Of a stretch of 64,000 nt of DNA, positions 48,765 to 58,660 are shown in pieces (within the stretch, counting starts at the first letter, position 1; every line of letters begins with the position of its first letter). Origin of the DNA: Methanoregula sp. (GTDB lineage Archaea > Halobacteriota > Methanomicrobia > Methanomicrobiales > Methanospirillaceae); NCBI GenBank assembly GCA_030651815.1, contig JAUSBW010000022.1:1-64000 (forward strand), written 5' to 3'. Under the pieces are notes generated by a model. The model worked only from the letters and a program-made list of their open reading frames with translations. It was not told where the DNA came from and made no database searches. The translations under genes and the position numbers were made by a program.

Positions 48765-49025
48765 TTTACCTCACGTTTCTGACATATGTCTGTCAATTGT
48801 CATACATATGTCAGACAATTAGTGTCTTAGTGTCTGACTTAACCAGATGATTCAAACTAGAACATTAATGTATAAATACCTTCTCCTTTGAACCTGTCCG
48901 GTCAGGATTCTTAACTAAAAATCGAGCTACAAGACGTACCGGGCCCGGTCGGGTTTTGGTGAGCCGGGGTTAGTAGTCACAATCAAAAGGCTCATCTTGA
49001 TTCTCATCTCATAGATGTTACCAGA

Positions 49026-49712
49026 ATGGCCACAAAAATTCTTCAAAAATCTATCACTACGGTTTTATTTGACATGGATAATACTCTCTTTGATCTTGTC
49101 GGTGCACAGATTGCCTCCTGCCATGCGGTCACAAAATTTCTTGGAAATGGTGATGGCGATGCACTCTTTGAGTATTTTCTGCGCCCGGCCCGGGGATTTG
49201 AATCCCATGAGAACATCCTTGACTATATAGTTGATCGCTCGCTTTCTTCTGATGGAATGTACAAAAATGCATGCCGGATTTACGAGACCGGAAAACTCCA
49301 TCACATTACACCCTATCCGGGGGTAATGGAAACTCTTGAAGTACTCAGGGAATGCGGGTATCCGATGGGGATTGTCACGGACGCTCATTCTAAGGACGCG
49401 ACACTTCGTCTCGAAAAAGTCGGGCTTCTCCCGTTTTTTTGTGGGATGGTGACTTATGATATGGTGGGTGTAAAGAAACCGGCACCCGATCCTTTCCTCT
49501 TTGCTCTTGAGATGATGAAAGCTAAAACCCACGAGGTGCTTTTAGTGGGGGATAGTCCCCGGCGGGATATAGAACCATGCAGGAAACTGGGTATATGCTC
49601 GGTCTATGCCCGGTATGGTGACCGGTTTTCAGATGATCGAAATAAGTCTGATGCTGATTTTACAATTGACGCACTGGATGAGTTGCCCGGTATTCTGGCC
49701 GGACTTTCATAA
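49026..49712 (+). CDS. HAD-family hydrolase
   Basis: VLFDMDNTLFDL, GIVTDAHSKDAT, KKPAPDPFLFALEMM, LLVGDSPRRDIEP. Confidence 0.93.
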   Translation: MATKILQKSITTVLFDMDNTLFDLVGAQIASCHAVTKFLGNGDGDALFEYFLRPARGFESHENILDYIVDRSLSSDGMYKNACRIYETGKLHHITPYPGVMETLEVLRECGYPMGIVTDAHSKDATLRLEKVGLLPFFCGMVTYDMVGVKKPAPDPFLFALEMMKAKTHEVLLVGDSPRRDIEPCRKLGICSVYARYGDRFSDDRNKSDADFTIDALDELPGILAGLS

Positions 49713-49875
49713 AAATAAAAGGTCATTTCTTTTGTGATGGCTGTTGTCTTTTACTCACTCTCCGCACATCCGGCAGGGCGCGCCCGGTTTTTTTATGGGA
49801 AAAACACTTCTTTTTTTTGATTTTATTTCCCGGATGACCAAAACTTAAAAAGGAAACAGATGATATTTTAAAAAT

Positions 49876-50418
49876 ATGTATGTTCCGACCGGGATATTTT
49901 TCACTAAAGGTGTAGGTGTCCATAAAGATCGTCTTGCCTCGTATGAGCTGGCATTACGGAGAGCCGGGATCGAAAAATGCAATCTGGTGTACGTTTCAAG
50001 TATCTTTCCGCCCAACTGTAAACAGATTTGCAAATCTGATGGATTGGATCAACTGCTTCCGGGAGGCATTACGTACTGCGTTATGGCACGGAATGATACA
50101 AATGAACCCAATCGTCTGGTATCAGCAGCAATTGGTCTTGCCCTGCCCAAGGAAGCTGAGGAGTACGGGTATCTGTCAGAACACCATGCATACGGTGAGA
50201 CACAGGAAAAGACCGGGGAATATGCTGAAGATCTTGCAGCCACAATGCTTGCAACCACACTGGGTATCAAGTTCGATGCAGATCTTGCCTGGCAGGAACG
50301 TGAACAGATCTACAAGGCAAGCGGGAAAATTATCAAGACAAAGCATACCTGCCAGTCAGCTGAAGGGAACAAAAACGGTCTCTGGACAACAACTATTGCC
50401 GTGGCTGTTTTCCTCTAA
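49876..50418 (+). CDS. pdaD: Pyruvoyl-dependent arginine decarboxylase
   Basis: [43 protein letters not shown] (SS self-cleavage site). Confidence 0.94.
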   Translation: MYVPTGIFFTKGVGVHKDRLASYELALRRAGIEKCNLVYVSSIFPPNCKQICKSDGLDQLLPGGITYCVMARNDTNEPNRLVSAAIGLALPKEAEEYGYLSEHHAYGETQEKTGEYAEDLAATMLATTLGIKFDADLAWQEREQIYKASGKIIKTKHTCQSAEGNKNGLWTTTIAVAVFL

Positions 50419-50428
50419 AAACTTTTTT

Positions 50429-51196
50429 TTAAGCGCCTGTATGTTCTTTTGCGAGTGACCGTATCTTTTCTGCAAGCTCCCTCACAACCATCCGTGCAGG
50501 ACTATTTAGCGGAACCTGTGATACCGGAGTTGCAGCAAGATCCGCTGCTTCTACGCTGTAATCATCCGGAAGAATCGCAATCGGGATTTCATTGCCGATA
50601 TCAACCGGGGCAGTACCCGACTTGTATTTATTGAACACGATATGGATCTTTGCCGGTTCCAGCCCGAGCAGGGTGGCAATTTCCCGTATCCGTGAGATGG
50701 TCCGCAACCCTCGTGCACCGGGATCACTGACGATCAACAGCATATCGGGTTTTCCTATGGTCCCCCTGCTGATATGCTCCATGCCCGCTTCCGTGTCAAT
50801 AACAATAAACCGGTATTCCCGTTCCAGTTCTGTCATACATTCTGACAGGAGATCGTTTGCAAAACAGTAACACCCGCTGCCTTCCGGTCTGCCCATTGCA
50901 ACAAGATCAAATCCTTCTGCCTCGACAAGAGCCTGCCGGAACCTGAAACGGACATAATCATGCCGGTTCATGCCGGGCGGAATCCTGCGTGTAAACGCTT
51001 CCTCCCGCATGCTGCCCAGTGTCTCACTGACCGTAACCCCGAGAGCCTCGTGAAGATTTGCATTGGGATCCGCATCGACTGCAAGTACCGGTTTTTCCCC
51101 GATATCGATAAATGACCGGACAAGCAGTGAACAGAGGGTTGTCTTTCCGGTCCCGCCTTTACCGGAAACGACAATGGTGAATGGACGTGATAGCAT
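50429..51196 (-). CDS. cooC: CooC-like nickel-insertion/accessory ATPase
   Basis: TIVVSGKGGTGKTTLCSLLV (P-loop), AVDADPNANLHEALG, VIDTEAGMEHISRGT. ATG at 51196 preferred over 51538. Confidence 0.88.
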   Translation of the reverse strand: MLSRPFTIVVSGKGGTGKTTLCSLLVRSFIDIGEKPVLAVDADPNANLHEALGVTVSETLGSMREEAFTRRIPPGMNRHDYVRFRFRQALVEAEGFDLVAMGRPEGSGCYCFANDLLSECMTELEREYRFIVIDTEAGMEHISRGTIGKPDMLLIVSDPGARGLRTISRIREIATLLGLEPAKIHIVFNKYKSGTAPVDIGNEIPIAILPDDYSVEAADLAATPVSQVPLNSPARMVVRELAEKIRSLAKEHTGA

Positions 51197-51221
51197 GGCA
51201 GAAATCCTTTTTTTGCGGTAA

Positions 51222-52265
51222 TCAGGTATAGTTCTGACGGATTCGATGCGAAATCTCAGCTGCTGCCTGCATGATATCCCGGGCAGAATTGCGATCGGCA
51301 AACCGGATCCCGCAACTTGGCGTGATAAGTGACTGTGCATCGAAGAGCTGTTCAGGCATATGCGTGCAGAGCTGCGTGCGGATATCAAGATATTTCCGGT
51401 ACAGGGATTCAGTGGTTTCTGTTGCGAAAATCCGGGAATCTGAAGGAACGATGCCCCATGCAACAACCCCGCCCCGCTCCATATATCCGGTAATTGTGTC
51501 CGGGTAGAGAAGGAATTCTTTTGCCGTTGCGTAGGCATCGATAGAAACTACTGATGGATTGAGCATAAGAATAAATTCCCAATCCGTATTCGAGCAGCAA
51601 TGGATACCTAATCCTCCTTCTGCCAGCGAGGCAATGTCTTCCCACCCGGACCTTACCGTCTCTTTGTCTACGGGCACAACAGAAGAACCCAATGATGCGA
51701 GATACGGTTCGTTGAGCACGATTAAGGTTTCTTTCACCCCGGTCTTATCTTTCATCTCCGACTCACACCAGCGGGCTTTTAATGCCAGCATCTTTGCAAG
51801 TACGTCTGCGAGCTGGGTATCGTAATAGATCGGACGTTTGTCTGCATCCACGACCTGCATACCAAACGTAACCGGGCCGGTGACCTGGTATTTCAATATG
51901 CTGACATTAGTCAGATCGTGCGACATCATCTCGGTAAATGCGGAGGCATAATCCCGGTGCAGGGCATAGGATGCAAAATTTTTCTCCACATAATCCATGT
52001 ACACCTGTTCAATTGCAGCGGTATGATCGGTGGTGCTGTCAAAGAGGAGCCGGTCATCGCGTATCATCCGCCCGGGCAACTGTTCCGAGTCATTATAGAC
52101 AATACTCTCCAGTTGTCCCCGGTCGGGAAGTGTTGGGATGTAAGGAACTGATGGGAAGATCTCCAGCACATCCCGGCATGCCTCGATAGGATCTTTGTGG
52201 GGCAGGGCACCAACACCGGTTGCCTGTGAATAGGGGGAAGGAATCATCTTTGCCATTTCCCTCAC
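51222..52265 (-). CDS. MetE C-terminal-domain-like (core methionine synthase-type) protein
   Basis: ATGVGALPHKDPIEACRDV, ILKYQVTGPVTFG, VLNEPYLASLG, GIHCCSNTDWEFIL, ITPSCGIRF; lacks the MetE N-terminal half. Confidence 0.75.
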   Translation of the reverse strand: MREMAKMIPSPYSQATGVGALPHKDPIEACRDVLEIFPSVPYIPTLPDRGQLESIVYNDSEQLPGRMIRDDRLLFDSTTDHTAAIEQVYMDYVEKNFASYALHRDYASAFTEMMSHDLTNVSILKYQVTGPVTFGMQVVDADKRPIYYDTQLADVLAKMLALKARWCESEMKDKTGVKETLIVLNEPYLASLGSSVVPVDKETVRSGWEDIASLAEGGLGIHCCSNTDWEFILMLNPSVVSIDAYATAKEFLLYPDTITGYMERGGVVAWGIVPSDSRIFATETTESLYRKYLDIRTQLCTHMPEQLFDAQSLITPSCGIRFADRNSARDIMQAAAEISHRIRQNYT

Positions 52266-54163
52266 TCCTTTGCTATCCGGCAGGAGTCCAGGAGTTTCTG
52301 TACCATGGGAAAGAGCGTGAGATCGGTGTGGGGCAGGAATGTACTGGAGGTGTACTCGTCCATGAAAGATGACTCGGCATTAAGCTCAATATAGGCAATC
52401 CGGCATGCAATATCGTCCAGGATTTTTCTCTTCCTCCGGTTGATGAGCGCGATATTTGCGCCGGTTACTGCCCCGTTTCCGATATTGATGATCTGTTCGA
52501 TGCCGATTTCAGGGATGAGGCCGATGATGGTTGCATTCTTTTTGTTGATGTAGTTCCCAAATGCACCGGAGAAATAAATGATGCTGATCTCTTTTCTGGT
52601 AATGCCGGCCTGATTCATCAGGGTCACACAGGCGGCATGTACCGATGCTTTACTCATGATCAGGTTTTTGACATCATTTTCTGTTATTACAATGTCTTTG
52701 CCTATACCGGTCTCTGCTGCCCATGCGATAACATACTCGGGAAAGTGTCCGCTCGTGCGTATTCGCGGGTTGGGAATACCGGTGTTAATGCGCCCGGTCC
52801 GGTCGATAACACAGGTACAGATGAGTTCTGCCAGAAGATCGATAAGTCCGGAACCACAGATGCCACGGGGTTTTATCCCATTGATCGTGGAATACACCGG
52901 ATTGAGCGTGCCCGGTTCGATGGTGATCTTTTCAATCGCTCCCGGGTTTGCCCTCATGCCAAAGAGCACCTCGCCGCCTTCAAGTGCAGGGCCGGCTGCG
53001 CCTGCACAGGAGAACATCCACTCACTGTTGCCGAGTACGACTTCAAAATTGGTACCGATATCGATTAAAAGGGATATCTCTTCTTTCTCGTTCATGCCGC
53101 AGGCAAGGATGTCTGCGATGATGTCACCCCCTATAAAATCGCTCACTGCAGGGAAGACATAGAGTCCTCCATTGGGGTTGCAGGAGATGCCGATTCTCCC
53201 AGTTGCTACCGAGAGTGCCCTGCGTACCACCGGAACATAGGGTTCAGCGATCATATAGGCCGGATCGATTCCCAGCAGCATATGGGTCATTATAGTATTT
53301 CCCGCAACCACAACTTCGTAGATATCCTCCCGGTCGATGCCTGCCGTATTGGATGCCGAGGTGATAGCAGCATTGATGCTCTCGGTAGCAAGTGCCTGAA
53401 GTTTTACAAGCCCGTTTTTGCGGGCAAAATTCACGCGGGCAAGGATATCCTCACCACAACTGATCTGCCGGTTGTAATTCGATGCAACACCGACAACTTT
53501 ACCGGAGACCAGATCCCAGAGGTACACAACAATTGTTGTAGAGCCCAGATCAACTGCTGCACCATAGAGTCTTTTTGACGTATCATTTTCCTGCAAATCC
53601 ACCAGGCGGTACCCGCCCGGCACAAGGGCAACAGTGCCGGTCGATTTCCAGTCGGAATGGCGCAGGATTGCAGGAATTTCCCGGAGCACTTCTAAGGGAA
53701 CATACATCTTTTCGGCGACGGGACCGCCGTCTTTCTGGATGCCCCAGAGCAACCGGGAAAGATCCGGTGAGGGATCGGAAAGTGTAGGGGGCTGGAGTTC
53801 AACATAATATTTCCTGACAGACGGGTGAAATTCAATGGCGGTTTCCTGTCCGTCAATGAGGATCTTCTGTTCCTGGATTAATGTGCTCTCGGGAATAAAC
53901 ACCTGTAAATCGCTTTCTATCGTTGTTTCGCAGGCAAGGCAGGCTCCCCGTGCACGTTCATCCCTGGTAAAAAACTGCTCGTATTTCTGATAGTCAAAGC
54001 TTGTCTTACCTGACTGGACATAGACGATACATTTCCCGCATTTTCCCAGACCCCCGCAGACAACGTTGATGTTCAGCCCGGCCCGTTGGGCAGCATCAAG
54101 AATTGTACTGCCCCGGGGGATCTCGATCTTGCGATAACCGGGAAGGAAAGTTACTGTTCGCAT
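52262..54163 (-). CDS. acsV: RACo-like ASKHA corrinoid reductive activator with N-terminal 2Fe-2S domain
   Basis: VCGGLGKCGKC...CLAC (ferredoxin), GAAVDLGSTTIVVYLWDL (ASKHA), LIDIGTNFEVVLGN, CAGAAGPALEGG. Confidence 0.88.
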   Translation of the reverse strand: MRTVTFLPGYRKIEIPRGSTILDAAQRAGLNINVVCGGLGKCGKCIVYVQSGKTSFDYQKYEQFFTRDERARGACLACETTIESDLQVFIPESTLIQEQKILIDGQETAIEFHPSVRKYYVELQPPTLSDPSPDLSRLLWGIQKDGGPVAEKMYVPLEVLREIPAILRHSDWKSTGTVALVPGGYRLVDLQENDTSKRLYGAAVDLGSTTIVVYLWDLVSGKVVGVASNYNRQISCGEDILARVNFARKNGLVKLQALATESINAAITSASNTAGIDREDIYEVVVAGNTIMTHMLLGIDPAYMIAEPYVPVVRRALSVATGRIGISCNPNGGLYVFPAVSDFIGGDIIADILACGMNEKEEISLLIDIGTNFEVVLGNSEWMFSCAGAAGPALEGGEVLFGMRANPGAIEKITIEPGTLNPVYSTINGIKPRGICGSGLIDLLAELICTCVIDRTGRINTGIPNPRIRTSGHFPEYVIAWAAETGIGKDIVITENDVKNLIMSKASVHAACVTLMNQAGITRKEISIIYFSGAFGNYINKKNATIIGLIPEIGIEQIINIGNGAVTGANIALINRRKRKILDDIACRIAYIELNAESSFMDEYTSSTFLPHTDLTLFPMVQKLLDSCRIAKE

Positions 54164-55498
54164 TTATTGTTTCCACTCCTCGTGTAAAAATTCCCCAATC
54201 TCTGCTGCGTCCCGTGGCCCGACCAGTACTTTCCATCCGGTTGCCTCTTCGATCCTGCCCGATAGCGGGGATGCGTATCCCGGTATAATGAGTTTCCGGT
54301 GGGATACCTCATCTTCAAGGGCGAATTTTTTTATTGAGTCTTTCACCAGCATCTCACTGAGTTTTCCTGCAGCAACTGCAGTGAGCACCGAGAGTCCCTC
54401 GGTGTCGACAATCAGCATGAAGCAGGGCATGCGGGTGGATTCAAGATATCCCTGCAGGGTAAAGAACGTGAGTGAAAAGTTCACGGTCATCAGGACCGGT
54501 GCATCCTTTCCCGGGTTGCCTACACGATAAATACCCGGGTTCATCTGAATCGGTTTCTGGGGATCAGTGTAAATATTCTGGCGCAGGGTCAGTGCCGCTT
54601 TTGCAGTTGCAGAAGAGAGCGGGGTGCAAATAATGACTGAAGCATATTTTGCAATACCCAGTGCAATCGCTGCATCCTGCATCTCCATTACCGAAGCATC
54701 GAGAAATACCGGGTACCCGAGATCGGGCGCTGACCGGGTGATGGCAAGCTGGCGGATGGTTGTGGATCGGACAATAAATGCCTGTAACGATTCCGGTGAA
54801 AGATCCAGTAAAAGATCCTGCACTCCGTCTGCTGTGCAATCTTTGGTCAGTTGTGCGAGTTCATCAATATTCTTTGCCTTGATTACCAGTGGGCAGCCAT
54901 GTTGTTTTGCCAGTGCACAAAATTCCTTACGATTTTCCTGTGTAGCGGCGTGGATAAGCGGCCGGTACGTTCCGCAATGCGTAAGAGCGGCAGACAGTGC
55001 TACAGGATCCGCAGTCATCAGCACCAGTGGCAGGTCCGCAGTTTTTTCAACTGTTTCGACCGCCCGGCTGAAGCTGTCTGCAGAACCACTGGCATTTTCT
55101 ATTGCAATCCCGTTAAACCGGAGAATCACTCCAACGCGGGTAAAAGACTCATTAAGGACTTGTGTTGTAACAGCCCGAATCTCATCGGGGGTTTGCGTGT
55201 CAGCAATCTTAAACAGGATGCCCGGGGGGTGATAAAACGTCTTTTCGTGACGATAGAGAACAAACTCTTCGCCAACTGCAAATGAATGCTCACCAATACC
55301 GAGCTTGACAAGCCTGACAGGGGGGCGTGTCGTAGCACCCAGTATCGATTTGGCTGCATCATCCAGGTACGGGCAAAGGTCCATGTCAGCTTTACCCCCG
55401 GCAAGTTTCATGGCAAAGGTCAGGCAGGTGGGATCGCCGCATTCCTTGCAGTTTTTCTTAGGCAGGAGTTTATAGATGTCGAGTGCTTTGAGTGCCAT
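54164..55498 (-). CDS. acsC: CoFeSP large subunit (acetyl-CoA decarbonylase/synthase gamma)
   Basis: LPKKNCKECGDPTCLTFAMKLAGGKADMDLCPYL [4Fe-4S] motif; TIM-barrel/B12 region; 444 aa. Confidence 0.93.
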   Translation of the reverse strand: MALKALDIYKLLPKKNCKECGDPTCLTFAMKLAGGKADMDLCPYLDDAAKSILGATTRPPVRLVKLGIGEHSFAVGEEFVLYRHEKTFYHPPGILFKIADTQTPDEIRAVTTQVLNESFTRVGVILRFNGIAIENASGSADSFSRAVETVEKTADLPLVLMTADPVALSAALTHCGTYRPLIHAATQENRKEFCALAKQHGCPLVIKAKNIDELAQLTKDCTADGVQDLLLDLSPESLQAFIVRSTTIRQLAITRSAPDLGYPVFLDASVMEMQDAAIALGIAKYASVIICTPLSSATAKAALTLRQNIYTDPQKPIQMNPGIYRVGNPGKDAPVLMTVNFSLTFFTLQGYLESTRMPCFMLIVDTEGLSVLTAVAAGKLSEMLVKDSIKKFALEDEVSHRKLIIPGYASPLSGRIEEATGWKVLVGPRDAAEIGEFLHEEWKQ

Positions 55499-55499
55499 G

Positions 55500-56456
55500 T
55501 TACTGCCCCCCATCCGATACTTTTCCCGCTTTAAGATTTGAAAATGCTTTTCTGAGTAGGGGAATTGTCCGGGGGTGCCGAACACAGATGATCTCTGCAC
55601 CGGCTGCTGCTGCTGCAAGTCCGGTTGTGAATTCCCACTGGACTGCGATATCGTCCTGTATGGCCGGTTCTGCCTCCCTTACTTCTTTTACGGTTAATGA
55701 ATCGATGGCAGAACAGATGATTGGCATGGCAAGATCGGCATCCCCTTTCAGTGCAGAAAACCGGATCCGCTCCATCGCTGAATAGGAATACTCAAAGCCG
55801 TAGCCCAGCGAGCCGGTATACGGATCGATGACTATGTGGTCCCGGGATACACCGATCTCCTTTAACAGGATGTTGAGTTGTTTTGCAAGATTGACATCGA
55901 TCGGTGACTGGGCAATCACAGCATGATTGTAGGCCATGGCGGCGGCAGCAATACTGCGGTACCTGCCTGCTTCAGCAGTTCCGAGTAACATGCGTTCTCC
56001 TTCGCCTGCTTCTCCGCATTTTAAGAATACATCGCTGTCAATTTTTGGTTCATTGCTCCCCTCGATGATGAGTGGCAGGCTGGTACTGGACAGCACGGCA
56101 TCTACAGTCTTTCCCAGGGATGCAATATCTGAAAAATTCCGCTGTCGGGTGCTGGTCAGGTACAGGCGGACCATGTCCGCTCCATAGACAGAATCTGCGG
56201 ATTTGGCCCATTCCCCGCAATCATTTGCCTTATCCCCGCAATAATTTCGGACAATCGGGGACCAGTTTTGCGGGTCATCACAGATCTCAAAGGCGATGAG
56301 CGGAGCAGAAGAGTCCGGTGTTTTTTCAAGGAACGGAAGTGTTTTTCCTCCGCCAATCCGGTAAGAGATTCTGCGGGTTCCCCCATCGGTCTTTGTTGCA
56401 CCGAGCATCACTACGGTGATCGTGCCACTCCAGCCAAACTGAACATCAAACCCCAT
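55500..56456 (-). CDS. acsD: CoFeSP small subunit (acetyl-CoA decarbonylase/synthase delta)
   Basis: MGFDVQFGWSGTITVVMLGATKTDGGTRRISYRIGGGKTLPFL, VIDPYTGSLGYGFEYSYSAMERIRFSALKGDADLAMPIIC; 318 aa. Confidence 0.93.
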   Translation of the reverse strand: MGFDVQFGWSGTITVVMLGATKTDGGTRRISYRIGGGKTLPFLEKTPDSSAPLIAFEICDDPQNWSPIVRNYCGDKANDCGEWAKSADSVYGADMVRLYLTSTRQRNFSDIASLGKTVDAVLSSTSLPLIIEGSNEPKIDSDVFLKCGEAGEGERMLLGTAEAGRYRSIAAAAMAYNHAVIAQSPIDVNLAKQLNILLKEIGVSRDHIVIDPYTGSLGYGFEYSYSAMERIRFSALKGDADLAMPIICSAIDSLTVKEVREAEPAIQDDIAVQWEFTTGLAAAAAGAEIICVRHPRTIPLLRKAFSNLKAGKVSDGGQ

Positions 56457-56463
56457 GATCTCC

Positions 56464-58494
56464 TCACACCAGTGGTTTCATAGTCAGAGCCGGGTGTTTG
56501 ACGTCATCAAGATACACCATGAGGTCTTTAAGGGTGGCAGCTTTTGTCTCATCTGCGATCTTATCAAACAGGTCCGTTCTGCCCTGTTCAGCAAGTTTTT
56601 TTACCAGTCGCGGTTTGAGCTCTTCTTTGAGTTGCGCGGGCATCCAGACAAGGCGTTCTATTCCCCCCTCACCCTGCAGGAACTTGTCAGAAAGAATATA
56701 CCCTTTTGAAATTCCTGCAAACCCCGGCGTCTGTGCACCGCCCCCGATAGTGCCGGCAAGGGTAGAAAACGACATGCCCGAAGGAGTCAGTCCTACGAAC
56801 TCACGGTTCACCACCATGATCCCGTTTACTTCGGGAAGCATCAGGGCAATACATTCAAAACACCCGCAACAGGTCATCGGGTGTTCCATGACGCTGTAAA
56901 GCGAGCACCGGTCTACTTCTCCATGGCTGGCTTTCCTGACAAACCGGTTGATTCCTTCAAATTCCCCGTTCTGGGCATTTATAATCGATCCTTTTTCGAT
57001 TGGCTGGTTTGCACCGGCAGGCGAGATCTCGTACGCGATTTTTCCATCCAGCCAGCTGATGGCTCCGCACAGGGCGGGGCGTTCAGGAGTAATCACGCAG
57101 ACATGGTTAGGTGCAAATGTCTGGCAGAGCGTGCAGGAATAATAGGTGTTCACATCCCCGTCACGCATACCCCTGATGCGGGCATCCCGCTCATCATAGA
57201 CCCGTTCTGCCTCCGTCTTTGCCGCCAGAACTTTTTCCTTATCCGTAATGAGCGTGACCGATACGGCATCCAACAACTGGGGAAAATCCATACGGAACTT
57301 GCTTGCGAGAAGCTTGCCGAGATGTTCGATCTTCACGCCTTTTGCAACGGCCTCTTTCGATAACCTGACCCAGATGATATCCCGCTGGGCAACATGCCAC
57401 GATCCTTCCCCGTAGTTGACAAAATTATGAATCCTTCTCTCGAGGACCGGTTCATAATCTTTTTTCATGGTCTTACCGGCCACTTCGATGATGATTGCCA
57501 GCGGGTTTGCAGACCCTTCATGCATGGAATCGATCTCGGGACCGATGACAGTTACCTGCCCGTCTTTGATATCACCCGGATTTTTCATCCGCAGTAGTTC
57601 AAACGCCGGTGATCTGCCACCCCCAAACTCTGCGTACATCTCCTCTTTCCGGATGCTTTTTCCTTCAAATGCAGGTGAACAACCCATGGGAATAGGGATT
57701 GCGGTCACATTGACACGAATGCCTTTTTGCTCCATGCCAATCCCGACAATATCTTCAGGGGTTGCAGAAATCCATGCGCCTTTCGAATAATCTCCCAGTG
57801 ACAGGATGGGAAATCCAAGCACTCTCATACCATCGACAAGTGCAATTTCCTCATCGGAAAGACCGGGCAGAACGATAACAATGGCCTTTGCCCGTTCCGT
57901 TGCATAGGTAAGAAGCCGGTTTATGTCCCCGGGCGTGACTCCCCCGAACATCATGGCTACGCGGGCAATGATATCTACAAAGTGCACACCATACAATGCG
58001 TTTGAACCAAGGGGGATAAGGCGATAATCAAGACCCAGTTTTACACCAGCAGAAGATAAGGTTGGAATAACCGGGCCGGCAAGGAAGGTGAGCATGTATT
58101 TTTCCTGGAGTTCGCGGCAGATGGCGGCAGCGGCCCCGGCACTTGGGGGTGATCCAACAATGAGGGCGAGGCCGAGAATACTGCCGTCAACAAGTGAATA
58201 ACCGAGTTTCCGTATTATCGTATCGCCAATAAAACCCGTGTAGGGGGACCCTTCTTTGCCATCCTGTGCAGTTTTTTTTGCGAGAATACATTCAGAGGCA
58301 ACCAGTGAGTTATCTTTTGTACGGGACAAAACATCTAAAGAGGTCATCCGGTCATGCACCGGTATACCCGTCAGTGCATAGGATATGGGGAGGTGATAGG
58401 CTGTATCTTCATAAGAAAATGTCCCCTGTATTGTCGTTATTGCTGTTTTTAATTGGCGTTCTCCATTTTCTATTGCCAACTCAACGTCGGTCAT
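56464..58494 (-). CDS. acsB: Acetyl-CoA synthase, full-length bacterial-type (AcsB-like)
   Basis: 676 aa; A-cluster motifs YYSCTLCQTFAPNHVCVITPERPALCGAISW and MTCCGCFECIALMLPEVNG; N-terminal ~300 aa (YHLPISYALTGIPV...) present, a region missing from typical archaeal CdhC. Confidence 0.9.
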   Translation of the reverse strand: MTDVELAIENGERQLKTAITTIQGTFSYEDTAYHLPISYALTGIPVHDRMTSLDVLSRTKDNSLVASECILAKKTAQDGKEGSPYTGFIGDTIIRKLGYSLVDGSILGLALIVGSPPSAGAAAAICRELQEKYMLTFLAGPVIPTLSSAGVKLGLDYRLIPLGSNALYGVHFVDIIARVAMMFGGVTPGDINRLLTYATERAKAIVIVLPGLSDEEIALVDGMRVLGFPILSLGDYSKGAWISATPEDIVGIGMEQKGIRVNVTAIPIPMGCSPAFEGKSIRKEEMYAEFGGGRSPAFELLRMKNPGDIKDGQVTVIGPEIDSMHEGSANPLAIIIEVAGKTMKKDYEPVLERRIHNFVNYGEGSWHVAQRDIIWVRLSKEAVAKGVKIEHLGKLLASKFRMDFPQLLDAVSVTLITDKEKVLAAKTEAERVYDERDARIRGMRDGDVNTYYSCTLCQTFAPNHVCVITPERPALCGAISWLDGKIAYEISPAGANQPIEKGSIINAQNGEFEGINRFVRKASHGEVDRCSLYSVMEHPMTCCGCFECIALMLPEVNGIMVVNREFVGLTPSGMSFSTLAGTIGGGAQTPGFAGISKGYILSDKFLQGEGGIERLVWMPAQLKEELKPRLVKKLAEQGRTDLFDKIADETKAATLKDLMVYLDDVKHPALTMKPLV

Positions 58495-58660
58495 TGTCAG
58501 ATTCCCTCGGATACAACAGTTTCCTTTGTAATACAGATATAGTTTCGTTATGGGGTAAAATACAACAATACATTCCCTTTTTCTATGGTAAGCGTGGCTA
58601 ACGATAACAAAAATATATATCCCTTTTAAAATGTCATTCTCTTTAATGAGAGGCTAGAAA

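Noticed and set aside
51197-51538. N-terminal extension of the CooC ORF
   Set aside because: Overlaps the MetE-core gene in another frame; ATG 51196 directly precedes the P-loop region.
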